43,871 nucleotides of DNA from Elusimicrobiota bacterium (lineage in GTDB: Bacteria > Elusimicrobiota > Elusimicrobia > Elusimicrobiales > UBA9959), in assembly GCA_016209085.1 (NCBI GenBank), contig JACQWV010000110.1:1-43871 (forward strand). The letters run 5' to 3'. Every line of letters begins with the position of its first letter. Position 1 is the stretch's first letter. The notes under the pieces are model-generated. The model searched no databases. It saw only the letters and a list, made by a program, of their open reading frames with translations, and had not been told where the DNA came from. This document shows positions 7,961-15,481 of this stretch, piece by piece. Both the position numbers and the translations under genes were made by a program.

Positions 7961-7969
7961 TGGTATAAT
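7961..7969 (+). promoter_or_regulatory. Extended -10 promoter, leaderless start
   Basis: TGGTATAAT is an extended -10 element (TGn-TATAAT). The box ends 11 nt before the ATG at 7981 and no ribosome-binding site intervenes, so the transcript should begin at or close to the start codon. Confidence 0.55.
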
Positions 7970-7980
7970 CTTTAATATCT

Positions 7981-8421
7981 ATGAAGATACGCGGGCATCA
8001 TATACTCTGCATGCAGGGGTTCCAGGGCAAGGGATACGACAAAAACTTTATAGCCAACATGAGCCGCTTAACAAGAGAAATAACCCTCAAGCCCGGCGCC
8101 ATGCTCAAAGTAACGGATGAATGCGACGATATCTGCGCTTCATGCCCTTACATCTCAAATAACGCATGCGCCAGAACCTCTGTTTCCTCAAGAGAAACAA
8201 AATGCATGGATTTGAAAGTTTTCAGGAAATTAGGCATAAAAAAAGGCGCGGCATACAAAGCAGCCGCGCTTTTTGACTTGGTCAATGAAAAGATAAAAAC
8301 TGTTTCTGAGGCGGAAAAAATATGCGGAAAATGCGAATGGCAGGCTGAATGTCTCTGGTTCGCGGACCGCAAAAAAAAATATTATAAAAATTCAAAAACC
8401 GCATATACGGGGGAAAGATAA
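7981..8421 (+). CDS. DUF1284 cysteine-rich protein
   Basis: Matches the DUF1284 pattern: an N-terminal IRGHHILCMQGFQGKGY segment followed by a cysteine-rich body. Cysteines occur as CDDICASCPY, ACARTS, KCMD and a C-terminal CGKCEWQAEC, a spacing that would suit metal or iron-sulfur binding; this is inference, as no function is established for the family. At 146 residues it is the usual length. It is preceded by an extended -10 box with no ribosome-binding site. Nothing in the neighbourhood indicates a partner. Confidence 0.85.
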   Translation: MKIRGHHILCMQGFQGKGYDKNFIANMSRLTREITLKPGAMLKVTDECDDICASCPYISNNACARTSVSSRETKCMDLKVFRKLGIKKGAAYKAAALFDLVNEKIKTVSEAEKICGKCEWQAECLWFADRKKKYYKNSKTAYTGER

Positions 8422-8424
8422 TTT

Positions 8425-9159
8425 TCAAGGATAAAACACGGAACCTGAGGAAGAAGAAGGATTTAAAATTTCCCCGGAAGGAAGAATAAGCCCCCCGTTC
8501 CCTTTCAGCGTGAACTTGAATGCCCTCAGCATATTCTGATAATAATTCTGCCCGTAGCCGAAACTGAATATAAGGTCTATGCAGGCAGTCGGATTGTCAG
8601 CAACACCGCAGTTTTCTATGGAGGTTCTAGGCAGTTCCGCAAGAAGGTTCATATTGCCCGTATTCGCAGACGCAAATTTCAACGGCTTCACCCTGATGTC
8701 CGCAATGTAAGCGCCTTTTCCCTTGTATTTCCCTCCGTACCTGAAAGAAATCCTGACGGTCAAGGTTGAAGATATGACTGCGGAGTCTGCCGGCTGTTTT
8801 TTTAAACTGACATGGAAATCCGCATACCCGCTCCAGGACAAATTATTCTCCTGATAAACGCCCTGAGGCAGAACGTTTCCGCCATACATCGGCTCAAGAG
8901 AAAACACGCCGTTTTTAATCAGAATTTTGGATGCTTCCGCAAGGGGGACAGAAGGGATTCCTGCTTTCAGGCCGGTCAGGGTTTCCGGAAAACTCAAAAT
9001 CAAACCAGCGTTCTCTCCCGAAATACATGAAAGTTCGGGAAAAGCATATGCGCTAAATCCCCCTCCCAATCCCCCTTTATCAAAGGGGGAAGCAGGGGGA
9101 TTTTCCAAAGCAAGACCCGGAACAGCAAATCCCAGAATCAAATATAAAGCTAATTTCAT
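8425..9159 (-). CDS. Secreted protein, paralog of the next upstream gene
   Basis: Unrecognised family. A signal peptide (MKLALYLILGFAVPGLA) is followed by a 16-residue stretch NPPASPFDKGGLGGGF that is encoded by a palindromic repeat (9055-9103) and is not part of the ancestral protein. The C-terminal half (VRISFRYGGKYKGKGAYIADIRV ... LLAELPRTSIEN ... ACIDLIFSFGY) aligns by eye with the product of 9156-9839, so the two are tandem paralogs. The start overlaps the upstream gene by 4 nt (coupled translation). Confidence 0.72.
   Translation of the reverse strand: MKLALYLILGFAVPGLALENPPASPFDKGGLGGGFSAYAFPELSCISGENAGLILSFPETLTGLKAGIPSVPLAEASKILIKNGVFSLEPMYGGNVLPQGVYQENNLSWSGYADFHVSLKKQPADSAVISSTLTVRISFRYGGKYKGKGAYIADIRVKPLKFASANTGNMNLLAELPRTSIENCGVADNPTACIDLIFSFGYGQNYYQNMLRAFKFTLKGNGGLILPSGEILNPSSSSGSVFYP
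9055..9103. repeat. CCCCC-type palindromic repeat inside a secreted-protein gene
   Basis: AAATCCCCC (9055-9063) and GGGGGATTT (9095-9103) form the outer stem; CCCCCTTT (9071-9078) and AAAGGGGG (9082-9089) the inner stem. It reads in frame as NPPASPFDKGGLGGGF right after the signal peptide. A related palindrome lies between genes at 31086-31134. Confidence 0.75.
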
Positions 9160-9839
9160 TTTAAATCAATTATTGTGGGTTTAAAAGGTTCCTGACCGGT
9201 GTATCTGTCAATCATCCTGCCGAAACCCTGTATCTGGTATTTGTACACGGACATAGAGGGAAACATGTAGGAGACCAGCCAGCTCAAATTAAGGTCAATG
9301 CCGGCCACGGGGTTCTGCGGCGTCTGGGGACTCAGGTTTTCCATTGACGAGGGCGGCAGTTCAGCTGTCACGCTTATGCTGTGGCTGAAAGCAGTCATGC
9401 ACTTCTCGGCCACCACCTGAATGTTTCCGAGGAATTTCCCTTTTCCGTCATATTGACCGTCGTATTTGAAAGAAACCGCAATCACCGCGTCAACAGCCGT
9501 GAGACTGCCGAACATAATCGTTTTTTTGTAGTTAAACACGTAAATTGCCTGCTTTTTCCATGTAAACTGCGTCCAGTCAGCGTCTTTGGGCCACACGCAC
9601 CCGTAAGCGTTATGATTGACTATCTGTCCGCCTTTTATCACTTTGACAAGCGTAGTGCCGATAAAAGTGAGAATATTTATGATAGTTCCGGTATCAATTT
9701 TGTCGTACGGGGCGAAATCCCTGGCGAGCAGTTCTCTGGTCTCGGGAGAAAGTTCGTCGTAAGAACCAGGAGTTATCATTTCCTCCCCTTTGAAACACTC
9801 GGAATAAGCCTGATACTTTGCGGGGTCATGTTCTTCCAT
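9156..9839 (-). CDS. C-terminal part of a frameshifted secreted protein
   Basis: This reading frame stays open upstream of its first ATG, reading KISDCDKCLPLAHKPEKEIS and on into MEEHDPAKYQAYSEC; it looks like the continuation of the protein whose signal peptide is encoded at 9776-10111 in another frame. The body (SFKYDGQYDGKGKFLGNIQV ... VTAELPPSSMEN ... AGIDLNLSW) is paralogous to the downstream 8425-9159 product. Best read as one gene, 9156-10111, broken by a frameshift around 9900-9940; this may be real decay or a sequencing error. Confidence 0.7.
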   Translation of the reverse strand: MEEHDPAKYQAYSECFKGEEMITPGSYDELSPETRELLARDFAPYDKIDTGTIINILTFIGTTLVKVIKGGQIVNHNAYGCVWPKDADWTQFTWKKQAIYVFNYKKTIMFGSLTAVDAVIAVSFKYDGQYDGKGKFLGNIQVVAEKCMTAFSHSISVTAELPPSSMENLSPQTPQNPVAGIDLNLSWLVSYMFPSMSVYKYQIQGFGRMIDRYTGQEPFKPTIIDLK

Positions 9840-10111
9840 GGCTTTAAGAACGGAAGATATTTCCTTTTCCGGCTTGTGAGCCAGCGGAAGGCATTTATCA
9901 CAGTCAGATATCTTTGGTATGCTGAATAATCGGCGCCTTTGAGATTCTGCAGTTCGGCCCCGGATAATTCTTTTTGGGAGATGTAAGCCTGCGGCTGGTT
10001 TCCTGCCGCATCCTTTAATTGCTCAACCGCACGCGGGAGGCTTCCTGCAAAAGACATTGTCAGAAAACAACCGCAGATGACCCCTGCCAACATTGATTTA
10101 AAGAGTTTCAT
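9776..10111 (-). CDS. N-terminal part of the same frameshifted secreted protein
   Basis: Carries a strong GGAG ribosome-binding site and a Sec signal peptide (MKLFKSMLAGVICGCFLTMSFAG), then about 55 plausible residues up to GADYSAYQ. After that the frame turns arginine/lysine/tryptophan-rich (WLTSRKRKYLPFLKPWKN), which looks out of frame, while the neighbouring frame gives a sensible CDKC-containing continuation. I therefore treat the last 40 residues or so as artefactual and the gene as split. Confidence 0.65.
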   Translation of the reverse strand: MKLFKSMLAGVICGCFLTMSFAGSLPRAVEQLKDAAGNQPQAYISQKELSGAELQNLKGADYSAYQRYLTVINAFRWLTSRKRKYLPFLKPWKNMTPQSIRLIPSVSKGRK

Positions 10112-10177
10112 TTGTTTTCTCCTTTTTTTATTTTTAATTTAAAATTGTCTTAATAATGATTATAGCACAAAACGACA

Positions 10178-10906
10178 TCACAAACCGGAAGATTTAAGAT
10201 ACACGTTGAAAAGCGGTTTTATTTCTTCCATGGACCTGTCAAACAATTCGGTCAGATTTTTGGCGAACACGTCAAGAGTCACGACAGCGTTTAAATTCGC
10301 GTCTTTCTTGCTCAACGCGCCGAGCCGCCAGCACAGGGATTTATTCACCTTTTCAACCTCTTTGTAAAATTCCTTGAGTCCCTTTAATTCCCAATCGGGC
10401 TTTCCCCCCTCCTTTGCTATGAAATACTGCGCAAGCAGATAATTTCCGACTGAGCGGTAAATGGTCTCTTCCATGGTGGCGAACGGAAGATGAAATCTCG
10501 CCAGCGGCGCGAACTTGTTCAAAACCGGACATCCGCTTGTGGCAAAATACATTCCTATCAGGGAACCTAGAGCCCTCTGGACCGCAAGCGTTTTGGTGGT
10601 TGTCCTCTCCTGGGATTTTACCACGACTTCAACTTCTTCAATAGACAGGATGTCCTTGAATATCTCAAGTATTTCCTGAAGGGATTCCGCAGCCGGGCAG
10701 TATTTATGCGCCTTGGCGTCAAGGGTGCAGTTTTTGCAGCGCTGGAACTCCAGTTTCGTCCACTCGGACTTTTCCGACTCTGCGCGGGCCGGCTTTATCT
10801 GCTGCAATTCGGGATAAGACAGATTAAGAGTGAAATTATATGATCTGCCGTCCTTGAAGACGAATTGATAAGTGTATTGAATAACGCCTTTTCCTTTGGG
10901 AGACAT
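10178..10906 (-). CDS. Conserved-looking cytoplasmic protein of unknown function
   Basis: Not confidently recognised. It has no signal peptide or membrane segment. The N-terminus is a beta-hairpin-like QYTYQFVFKDGRSYNFTLNL, followed by a cysteine cluster RCKNCTLDAKAHKYCP (possible zinc site), an amphipathic helix LQEILEIFKDI, and a helical C-terminal half. Length is 242 residues. It follows the metallopeptidase gene by 8 nt, so they are probably co-transcribed. I cannot name a role. Confidence 0.7.
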   Translation of the reverse strand: MSPKGKGVIQYTYQFVFKDGRSYNFTLNLSYPELQQIKPARAESEKSEWTKLEFQRCKNCTLDAKAHKYCPAAESLQEILEIFKDILSIEEVEVVVKSQERTTTKTLAVQRALGSLIGMYFATSGCPVLNKFAPLARFHLPFATMEETIYRSVGNYLLAQYFIAKEGGKPDWELKGLKEFYKEVEKVNKSLCWRLGALSKKDANLNAVVTLDVFAKNLTELFDRSMEEIKPLFNVYLKSSGL

Positions 10907-10914
10907 AACAGTCG

Positions 10915-11325
10915 CTAATAGATTCCTTCTTGTTTCAATCTCTCATCAGTAATGCCGAAGTGATGGGCTATTTCGTGCATCAGCACGTGCCTAATTTCTT
11001 TTTTAATGTCTGTTTTGCCGGAACAGCGCCTCCGGCGCCACAGGTGCCGTGAGTTATACGAACGGCCGGAACAGCTTGACTCTATGTTTCTCTGAAAAAC
11101 GGTAATTTTATCCGGCATCGCGCCGGAATAAGACTGCCCCCTCTCTGCCAGGGGAATCCCTTCGTACAAACCAAGCAGATTTTTCCCGAACCTTTTTTTC
11201 TGCTTCCTGTCAGGAGTATACCGGACGGTCACAATCACGTTTTCCATCTTCTGTTTGAAATACTCCGGGAGTTCCTTTACGGCCTTGCCTGCAAGTTTTT
11301 CAAACAACCTCCGCGGGACATGCAT
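10915..11325 (-). CDS. Small zincin-like metallopeptidase (HEIAHHFG) carrying an in-frame insert
   Basis: Resembles the PF06262-type small putative metallopeptidases: LLGLYEGIPLAERG, then MPDKITVFQRNIES, then the HExxH zinc site in LMHEIAHHFGITDERL. Between IES and TDIKKE, where family members normally run straight on, lie about 20 foreign residues (SCSGRSYNSRHLWRRRRCSG) encoded by a palindromic element (11018-11071). The frame is preserved and the zinc motif is downstream and intact. The start has TATAAT 5 nt upstream and no ribosome-binding site. Substrate unknown. Confidence 0.8.
   Translation of the reverse strand: MHVPRRLFEKLAGKAVKELPEYFKQKMENVIVTVRYTPDRKQKKRFGKNLLGLYEGIPLAERGQSYSGAMPDKITVFQRNIESSCSGRSYNSRHLWRRRRCSGKTDIKKEIRHVLMHEIAHHFGITDERLKQEGIY
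11018..11071. repeat. Palindromic element family B, short form, inside the metallopeptidase gene
   Basis: 54 nt (18 codons), bounded by CCGGAA at both ends. Read on the plus strand it matches the 105-bp element at 36692 and 37853: CCGGAACA.., GCCTC, the shared GCCACAGGTG block, then a diverged tail ending CCGGAA; the central GGGGG hairpin of the long form is missing. Its orientation relative to the host gene is opposite to that in the 36-38 kb gene, yet it is still open. Confidence 0.75.
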
Positions 11326-11448
11326 ATAATATTATAAAATATAATCCCGCCAGACAAAAGTTCTACCTGAAACCCGACAAAAATGCGACCGTGTTTAGGC
11401 CTATTGCCTCATGTGTAACCATTTATAAAACATTAAACTATTCTAAAA

Positions 11449-11892
11449 ATGGAATCCAAGCGAAATAAATTCAAAATCCGCAAGGTGGCTATAGAAAACG
11501 ATGAGTGGAAAGCGCAGGCTCTTTCTGTTTATGAAAATCTCTTGTTTGTTGAACCCGCTTCAAAACACCCTCACGCCTATTTTGCGGCATACAAAGGCAG
11601 ACAAATGGCGGGACATTCCATTGTGCTTCATTCCGACGGCAGATGGATACTGGACGGCCTGAGGGTCAAGCCGGAACACAGGGAGCAGGGCATAGGCAAG
11701 GCCCTTACAGAAGCCCGCATCCGCTACGCTGTTTCCAAAGGAGCGAAAGAAATCTGGTATTGCTGTGCGGACGACAATCTGGTAACTATCTGCTGTCATG
11801 TCCGCTTCGGATTCAAAAAAATATGCCCTGCCCACCACGAATGCTCTCCCAAAACAGCCCACTGGTACAAACTTAACATAACTACTCAATAA
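11449..11892 (+). CDS. GNAT-family N-acetyltransferase
   Basis: Transfers an acetyl group from acetyl-CoA to an unknown amine. The acetyl-CoA-binding motif A is clear: LDGLRVKPEHREQGIGKALTE (Q/RxxGxG/A), followed by the beta5 region and the NLVTICCHVRFGFKKI motif B segment in which the usual Asn-x-x-A helix is modified. At 147 residues it is a complete single domain. It converges with cstA and overlaps its 3' end by 7 nt. Substrate cannot be deduced. Confidence 0.85.
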   Translation: MESKRNKFKIRKVAIENDEWKAQALSVYENLLFVEPASKHPHAYFAAYKGRQMAGHSIVLHSDGRWILDGLRVKPEHREQGIGKALTEARIRYAVSKGAKEIWYCCADDNLVTICCHVRFGFKKICPAHHECSPKTAHWYKLNITTQ

Positions 11893-13556
11893 ATCCGCCT
11901 GAGTCTCAAGAAAATGCGGCCGGTCTCTGCCAGGAGCAAAACTGTCAGGCCAAAAAGCGCGGCAGCGCCGATGCCCGATATCAGAACATTACTCCCAATC
12001 TCCACTCCGGCTGATATTCCGCGCAAAAAGGGAACCATCAGTCCGAGCAGCGACCACATCGACATAATAAGCATAAAGGCCATCGGGATTGCGGTGAATA
12101 ACGCGCTTTTTCCCTTGCGCATAAGCCAGACTGAAACTGCCAAGAGCGTAAGGCTTGCGAGCAGCTGATTGCTTGTCCCGAACAAAGCCCATGCCAGCAT
12201 GTAGCCTTTCTCTTTTGCAAACATCAGAAAGGCAAAAGGGACCGCAAGCGTCAGAAAAGCCGCAAGGACAGCGCCTCTTCTTGAAGTCCAGCCGAATAAT
12301 TCCTGCACAATGTATCTTGCAAGCCTGGTGCACACGTCCAGCGTGTCGTACACGAAAGTTGAAAAAGCCAGAAGAGCGAAAGAAATAGAGGCGTTAAAAT
12401 CCAGCCCAGCAAGTTCCATGTATCTGGCTATGCCGTTGGCATAAATCAGGTTCGGGTCGGTTTTTAAAAGTTCGGGTGATTTCGGAAGCATCATCAGGGT
12501 TGCAAGAGCAAGCACTGCCACCAGCGCCTCCAGCAGCATTGAACCGTATCCCACAGGCAGAGCGTCTTTTTCAGTCATGAGCTGTTTTGAAGTCGTGCCT
12601 GAACCCACCAGGCCGTGAAAACCCGAACAGGCCCCGCAGGCGACGGTTATAAAGAGAACGGGAAACAGAACTTTGGCATTGTCCAGCCCTTTGAGACCCG
12701 CAAGGTTTAAAGCAGGATATTCAATCTTAAACCCGCCGAAAATTCCTCCTGTCAGACACACAAAAAGGACTGAATAAAGCAGCCAGCCGCCCAGATAGCC
12801 CCTCGGCTGCAGCAGAAGCCAGACTGGAATTATTGAGGCGATAAAACAGTAGGCGAGAATAACCGCGTCCCATTGCTTTACCGTAACCCGATTCAGAAAA
12901 TCCAGAACCCCCGAAGGCATGGCTGGTCCAGCCCATATTGCTAAAAAAACCAGCGGCAGGAATATCGCTGTGGCAAATGAAAGTTTGATTTTGGAATTTT
13001 TTAAAAAAATCCCCATAAAAACCGCTATAAAAAGATACATCAAGGAAGAAGCGCTTATTCCGGCTCCTATGTTCGCCCCGTTTACGACAGCCTTGAAAGT
13101 GCCTGCCGTGATGTCGGTAAAAGCGATTATCACGTAAGTGAGGGCAAACCAGATGAACACAAGAAACAAACGGTAGGAGGTTAAAGACATGTGCTCTTTC
13201 ACTATCTCGCCTATTGAAGCGGCTTTATGCCTGACAGAAGCCACAAGGCTGGTAAAATCATGAACCCCTCCCACAAAAATTGAGCCTAACAGTATCCAGA
13301 AAACAGCGGGCAGCCAGCCGAAATATAGTCCGGCGAGAATCGGGCCGACTATGGGCCCTGCGGCTGAAATGGCTGAAAAATGCTGGCCGAGCAGGAACCG
13401 CGCTTTTGCAGGCACGAAATCCACTCCGTCGTTGACAACGCAGGCCGGAGTTTTATTTGCGTCGGATAACTCCATTCTCCGGGCTAAAAACCTGCCGTAA
13501 AACCGGTAACCCAGCAATAACGCAAAAATAGAAACCAAAATTATTATTGATATCAT
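11886..13556 (-). CDS. cstA: CstA-family carbon starvation / pyruvate transporter
   Basis: Polytopic inner-membrane protein. The N-terminal signature GVDFVPAKARFLLGQHFSAISAAGPIVGPILA and GGVHDFTSLVASVRHKAASIGEIV are diagnostic of CstA; members studied in enterobacteria take up pyruvate or peptides. About 14-16 hydrophobic segments follow, and the CGACSGFHGLVGSGTTSKQL stretch is conserved too. The 556 residues make it a short CstA lacking the longer C-terminus of E. coli CstA. A TATAAT box lies at 13576-13581 on the minus strand, with a purine-rich GGCAGGAA before the ATG. Confidence 0.95.
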   Translation of the reverse strand: MISIIILVSIFALLLGYRFYGRFLARRMELSDANKTPACVVNDGVDFVPAKARFLLGQHFSAISAAGPIVGPILAGLYFGWLPAVFWILLGSIFVGGVHDFTSLVASVRHKAASIGEIVKEHMSLTSYRLFLVFIWFALTYVIIAFTDITAGTFKAVVNGANIGAGISASSLMYLFIAVFMGIFLKNSKIKLSFATAIFLPLVFLAIWAGPAMPSGVLDFLNRVTVKQWDAVILAYCFIASIIPVWLLLQPRGYLGGWLLYSVLFVCLTGGIFGGFKIEYPALNLAGLKGLDNAKVLFPVLFITVACGACSGFHGLVGSGTTSKQLMTEKDALPVGYGSMLLEALVAVLALATLMMLPKSPELLKTDPNLIYANGIARYMELAGLDFNASISFALLAFSTFVYDTLDVCTRLARYIVQELFGWTSRRGAVLAAFLTLAVPFAFLMFAKEKGYMLAWALFGTSNQLLASLTLLAVSVWLMRKGKSALFTAIPMAFMLIMSMWSLLGLMVPFLRGISAGVEIGSNVLISGIGAAALFGLTVLLLAETGRIFLRLRRIY

Positions 13557-13760
13557 ATTCCTGCCTTTTTATGTATTATACGAAAAATTTTCGGATTGCG
13601 CCGTATCCACTGCTGCTCTATGCGCCGCAGTTATCACAGACAAAAGTCCTATAAAATCATAGGAAATTTTCCATCAAAATCAAGGGCTTTTGACTCTGCC
13701 GAAACATGCTTTAAACCTGTAAAATATCAACATATAAATTTTCAGAGGACAAAAACACGC

Positions 13761-14480
13761 ATGAAAACAATAATCATAACAGCAATACTTCTCAATTTTT
13801 TTCTTCCCGCGTCCGCTTCCGATATTGAGTCCCTCAAAAACATTGAATTCAGCAACGGCTTTTCAGTTACAATTCAAAACGAATACGTTCCGCAGCCGCA
13901 TGAAATGCTTATAGAGGAGACAAAAGCCTCCGACCCGGGCAGAACTCTGACGCAGGGAGAAACAGCTATTCTGACCGAAATCTTCGGCAGCGGAGTGGAT
14001 GATTCCAGAGTCAGGATACACAACCGCAAATACGCCTTTTTTCAGCCTTCCCAGACAGTGATGGCTCCCAACGGCAACATCTACTATCCGCCAGGACACC
14101 CCTGGTATTCCCACGACTACAGCTTGTCTTATCATGCGGGAAGCAGGCGCGGGAATTTCATACATGAAATGACGCACGTTTATCAGCATCAGCAGGGAGT
14201 ATCAGTAATCAACAGAAGACTGGAGGAGGGCGGAATATACGATTACAGAATAGAACCGGGCAAAGACCTGAACGATTACACGGTGGAACAGCAGGCAGAT
14301 ATAGTAAAGGATTACGCTTACTGCCGCTCGTCTTATGCCGACGATCCTTCAAGATGCTCCGGCAGATTTTCCCCGGCGCTTGACAACTTCATTAAAAATC
14401 CAAATTATCTGAGAAAAGCCGAACAGGAACGCCTTGAACGGCTGAACGCGCAGACAACCGGCACAACTTACCAGCCCTGA
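13761..14480 (+). CDS. Secreted HExxH zinc-peptidase-like protein
   Basis: The start is set at 13761 because it gives a signal peptide (MKTIIITAILLNFFLPASAS) with a CAGAGGA ribosome-binding site 11 nt before it; the frame is open further upstream but without such features. The mature protein contains FIHEMTHVYQHQQG, a HExxH zinc motif, preceded by a PNGNIYYPPGHPWY segment. This block resembles proteins often annotated as Vgr/Rhs-associated or DUF4157-like metallopeptidases. The C-terminal tail is charged and glutamine/arginine-rich. Substrate and location (periplasm or outside) are inferred. Confidence 0.78.
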   Translation: MKTIIITAILLNFFLPASASDIESLKNIEFSNGFSVTIQNEYVPQPHEMLIEETKASDPGRTLTQGETAILTEIFGSGVDDSRVRIHNRKYAFFQPSQTVMAPNGNIYYPPGHPWYSHDYSLSYHAGSRRGNFIHEMTHVYQHQQGVSVINRRLEEGGIYDYRIEPGKDLNDYTVEQQADIVKDYAYCRSSYADDPSRCSGRFSPALDNFIKNPNYLRKAEQERLERLNAQTTGTTYQP

Positions 14481-14486
14481 ATTTTA

Positions 14487-14553
14487 CCCCCACGCCAAAT
14501 CTCCGTTTTTAAAGCGTTAGAGTTGATGACTTTTAGTAAATTTGGCGTGGGGG
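14487..14553. terminator. Long palindrome after the HExxH gene
   Basis: CCCCCACGCCAAAT (14487-14500) and ATTTGGCGTGGGGG (14540-14553) are perfect inverted arms around a 39-nt spacer. It directly follows the peptidase stop and could end its transcription. The right arm merges into the 18-bp direct repeat that bounds the restriction island, so it may instead be part of an inserted element. Confidence 0.5.
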
Positions 14554-14565
14554 TTTACTCTATCG
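14548..14565. repeat. Left 18-bp direct repeat of the island
   Basis: TGGGGGTTTACTCTATCG, identical to 17923-17940. It starts inside the right arm of the 14487-14553 palindrome. Confidence 0.85.
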
Positions 14566-14610
14566 CAATTACTGAACGCAGTGCGAACCTACTTTGAATG
14601 GAATTGACCC

Positions 14611-14668
14611 GCCCCGCGGCTCCGCCCGCCTGCTGGAAACCCCCAGCGGATTTTTCGGGCGACGGGGC
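14611..14668. repeat. GC-rich nested palindrome at the island's left edge
   Basis: GCCCCG (14611-14616) pairs with CGGGGC (14663-14668); inner CGCCCG/CGGGCG and GCTGG/CCAGC arms nest within it. It ends 1 nt before the stop codon of the helicase remnant, so the remnant's last residues are probably junction sequence. Confidence 0.6.
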
Positions 14669-14669
14669 C

Positions 14670-15443
14670 TCAAATTGGGTGGTGGGTGGGGTTAGTATTT
14701 GAATTATTACACAAAAAATCATGTGCCTGTCTCGCGCCACCTGACTTTAGAGCGGTAAGGATATGCAAACTTTTTCTGGCGCGAGTCATTGCAACATAAA
14801 ACGCATTTTTTGTTATCCAACTCATATTTACGTTATCAAAGCCAATGATAATCACATGGTCGGCCGATAACCCCTTTGATCCAACTATTGTCATCAGTTC
14901 AACGGCACCCATCTTTCTTACCTCAATTTCTTCCAATTCTGCTTCTTCCTCGTCTTGATGTTCAATTTCCGTCACTTCTTCTTGATTGATGGACTTTCTT
15001 TCAATATCTTCTTTGAGCCGGTTTTGATCCGCCACAGCAATATAATGAGCAATGCTTTCTATTTTTTGCTCTATCGTTTGACCCTCTGCTTCCAAAATTG
15101 ACTTAATCTCATTGCATTTTTGTATCGCATTTTTAGTTTCCTCGGATTCAAGATCGCAAAAGTTTTGATTATTTTGCATGGCGCCTTCAATCAATTCATG
15201 CAATCTCGCTTCTGCAATATTTTCGTAATACAAAACTTTCCGGAAAGTGAAATTGTTTTGGGGATTATTGACGAGAGAGTAATAACTCAAAATCTTGTAG
15301 TAATCCTCTGAAACATAGCGGTTTTCTGCCTGATACTCCGCCGCAATACTCGCGATTTTTTCCTTTGATTCTCCGTAAAAATTAACTTCTTTTGCCGGAG
15401 TCAATATAAGTAGGAAAGCGTCCTTTTCTTCTCCCTCGGTCAA
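14670..15443 (-). pseudogene. UvrD/PcrA-like helicase, C-terminal remnant
   Basis: The recognisable part is the C-terminal SF1 motor domain: VELMTIVGSKGLSADHVIIIGFDN (motif V region) and NAFYVAMTRARKSLHIL (motif VI). The first part resembles the 2B insertion (SLVNNPQNNFTFRKVLYYEN). No Walker A, Q motif or DExx box is present; about the first half of a normal helicase is missing. The frame stays open upstream into the nuclease gene, so the listed ATG is only the first available one. It follows the nuclease directly. Probably a truncated partner of the restriction system, not a working helicase alone. Confidence 0.65.
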
Positions 15444-15481
15444 TTTTGCTTTTCGTTCGTCAATTGCTGTCTTATTATCTG

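Noticed and set aside
14555-14740. 61-residue frame at the island edge
   Set aside because: It is mostly the GC-rich nested palindrome read in another frame, with no start signal.
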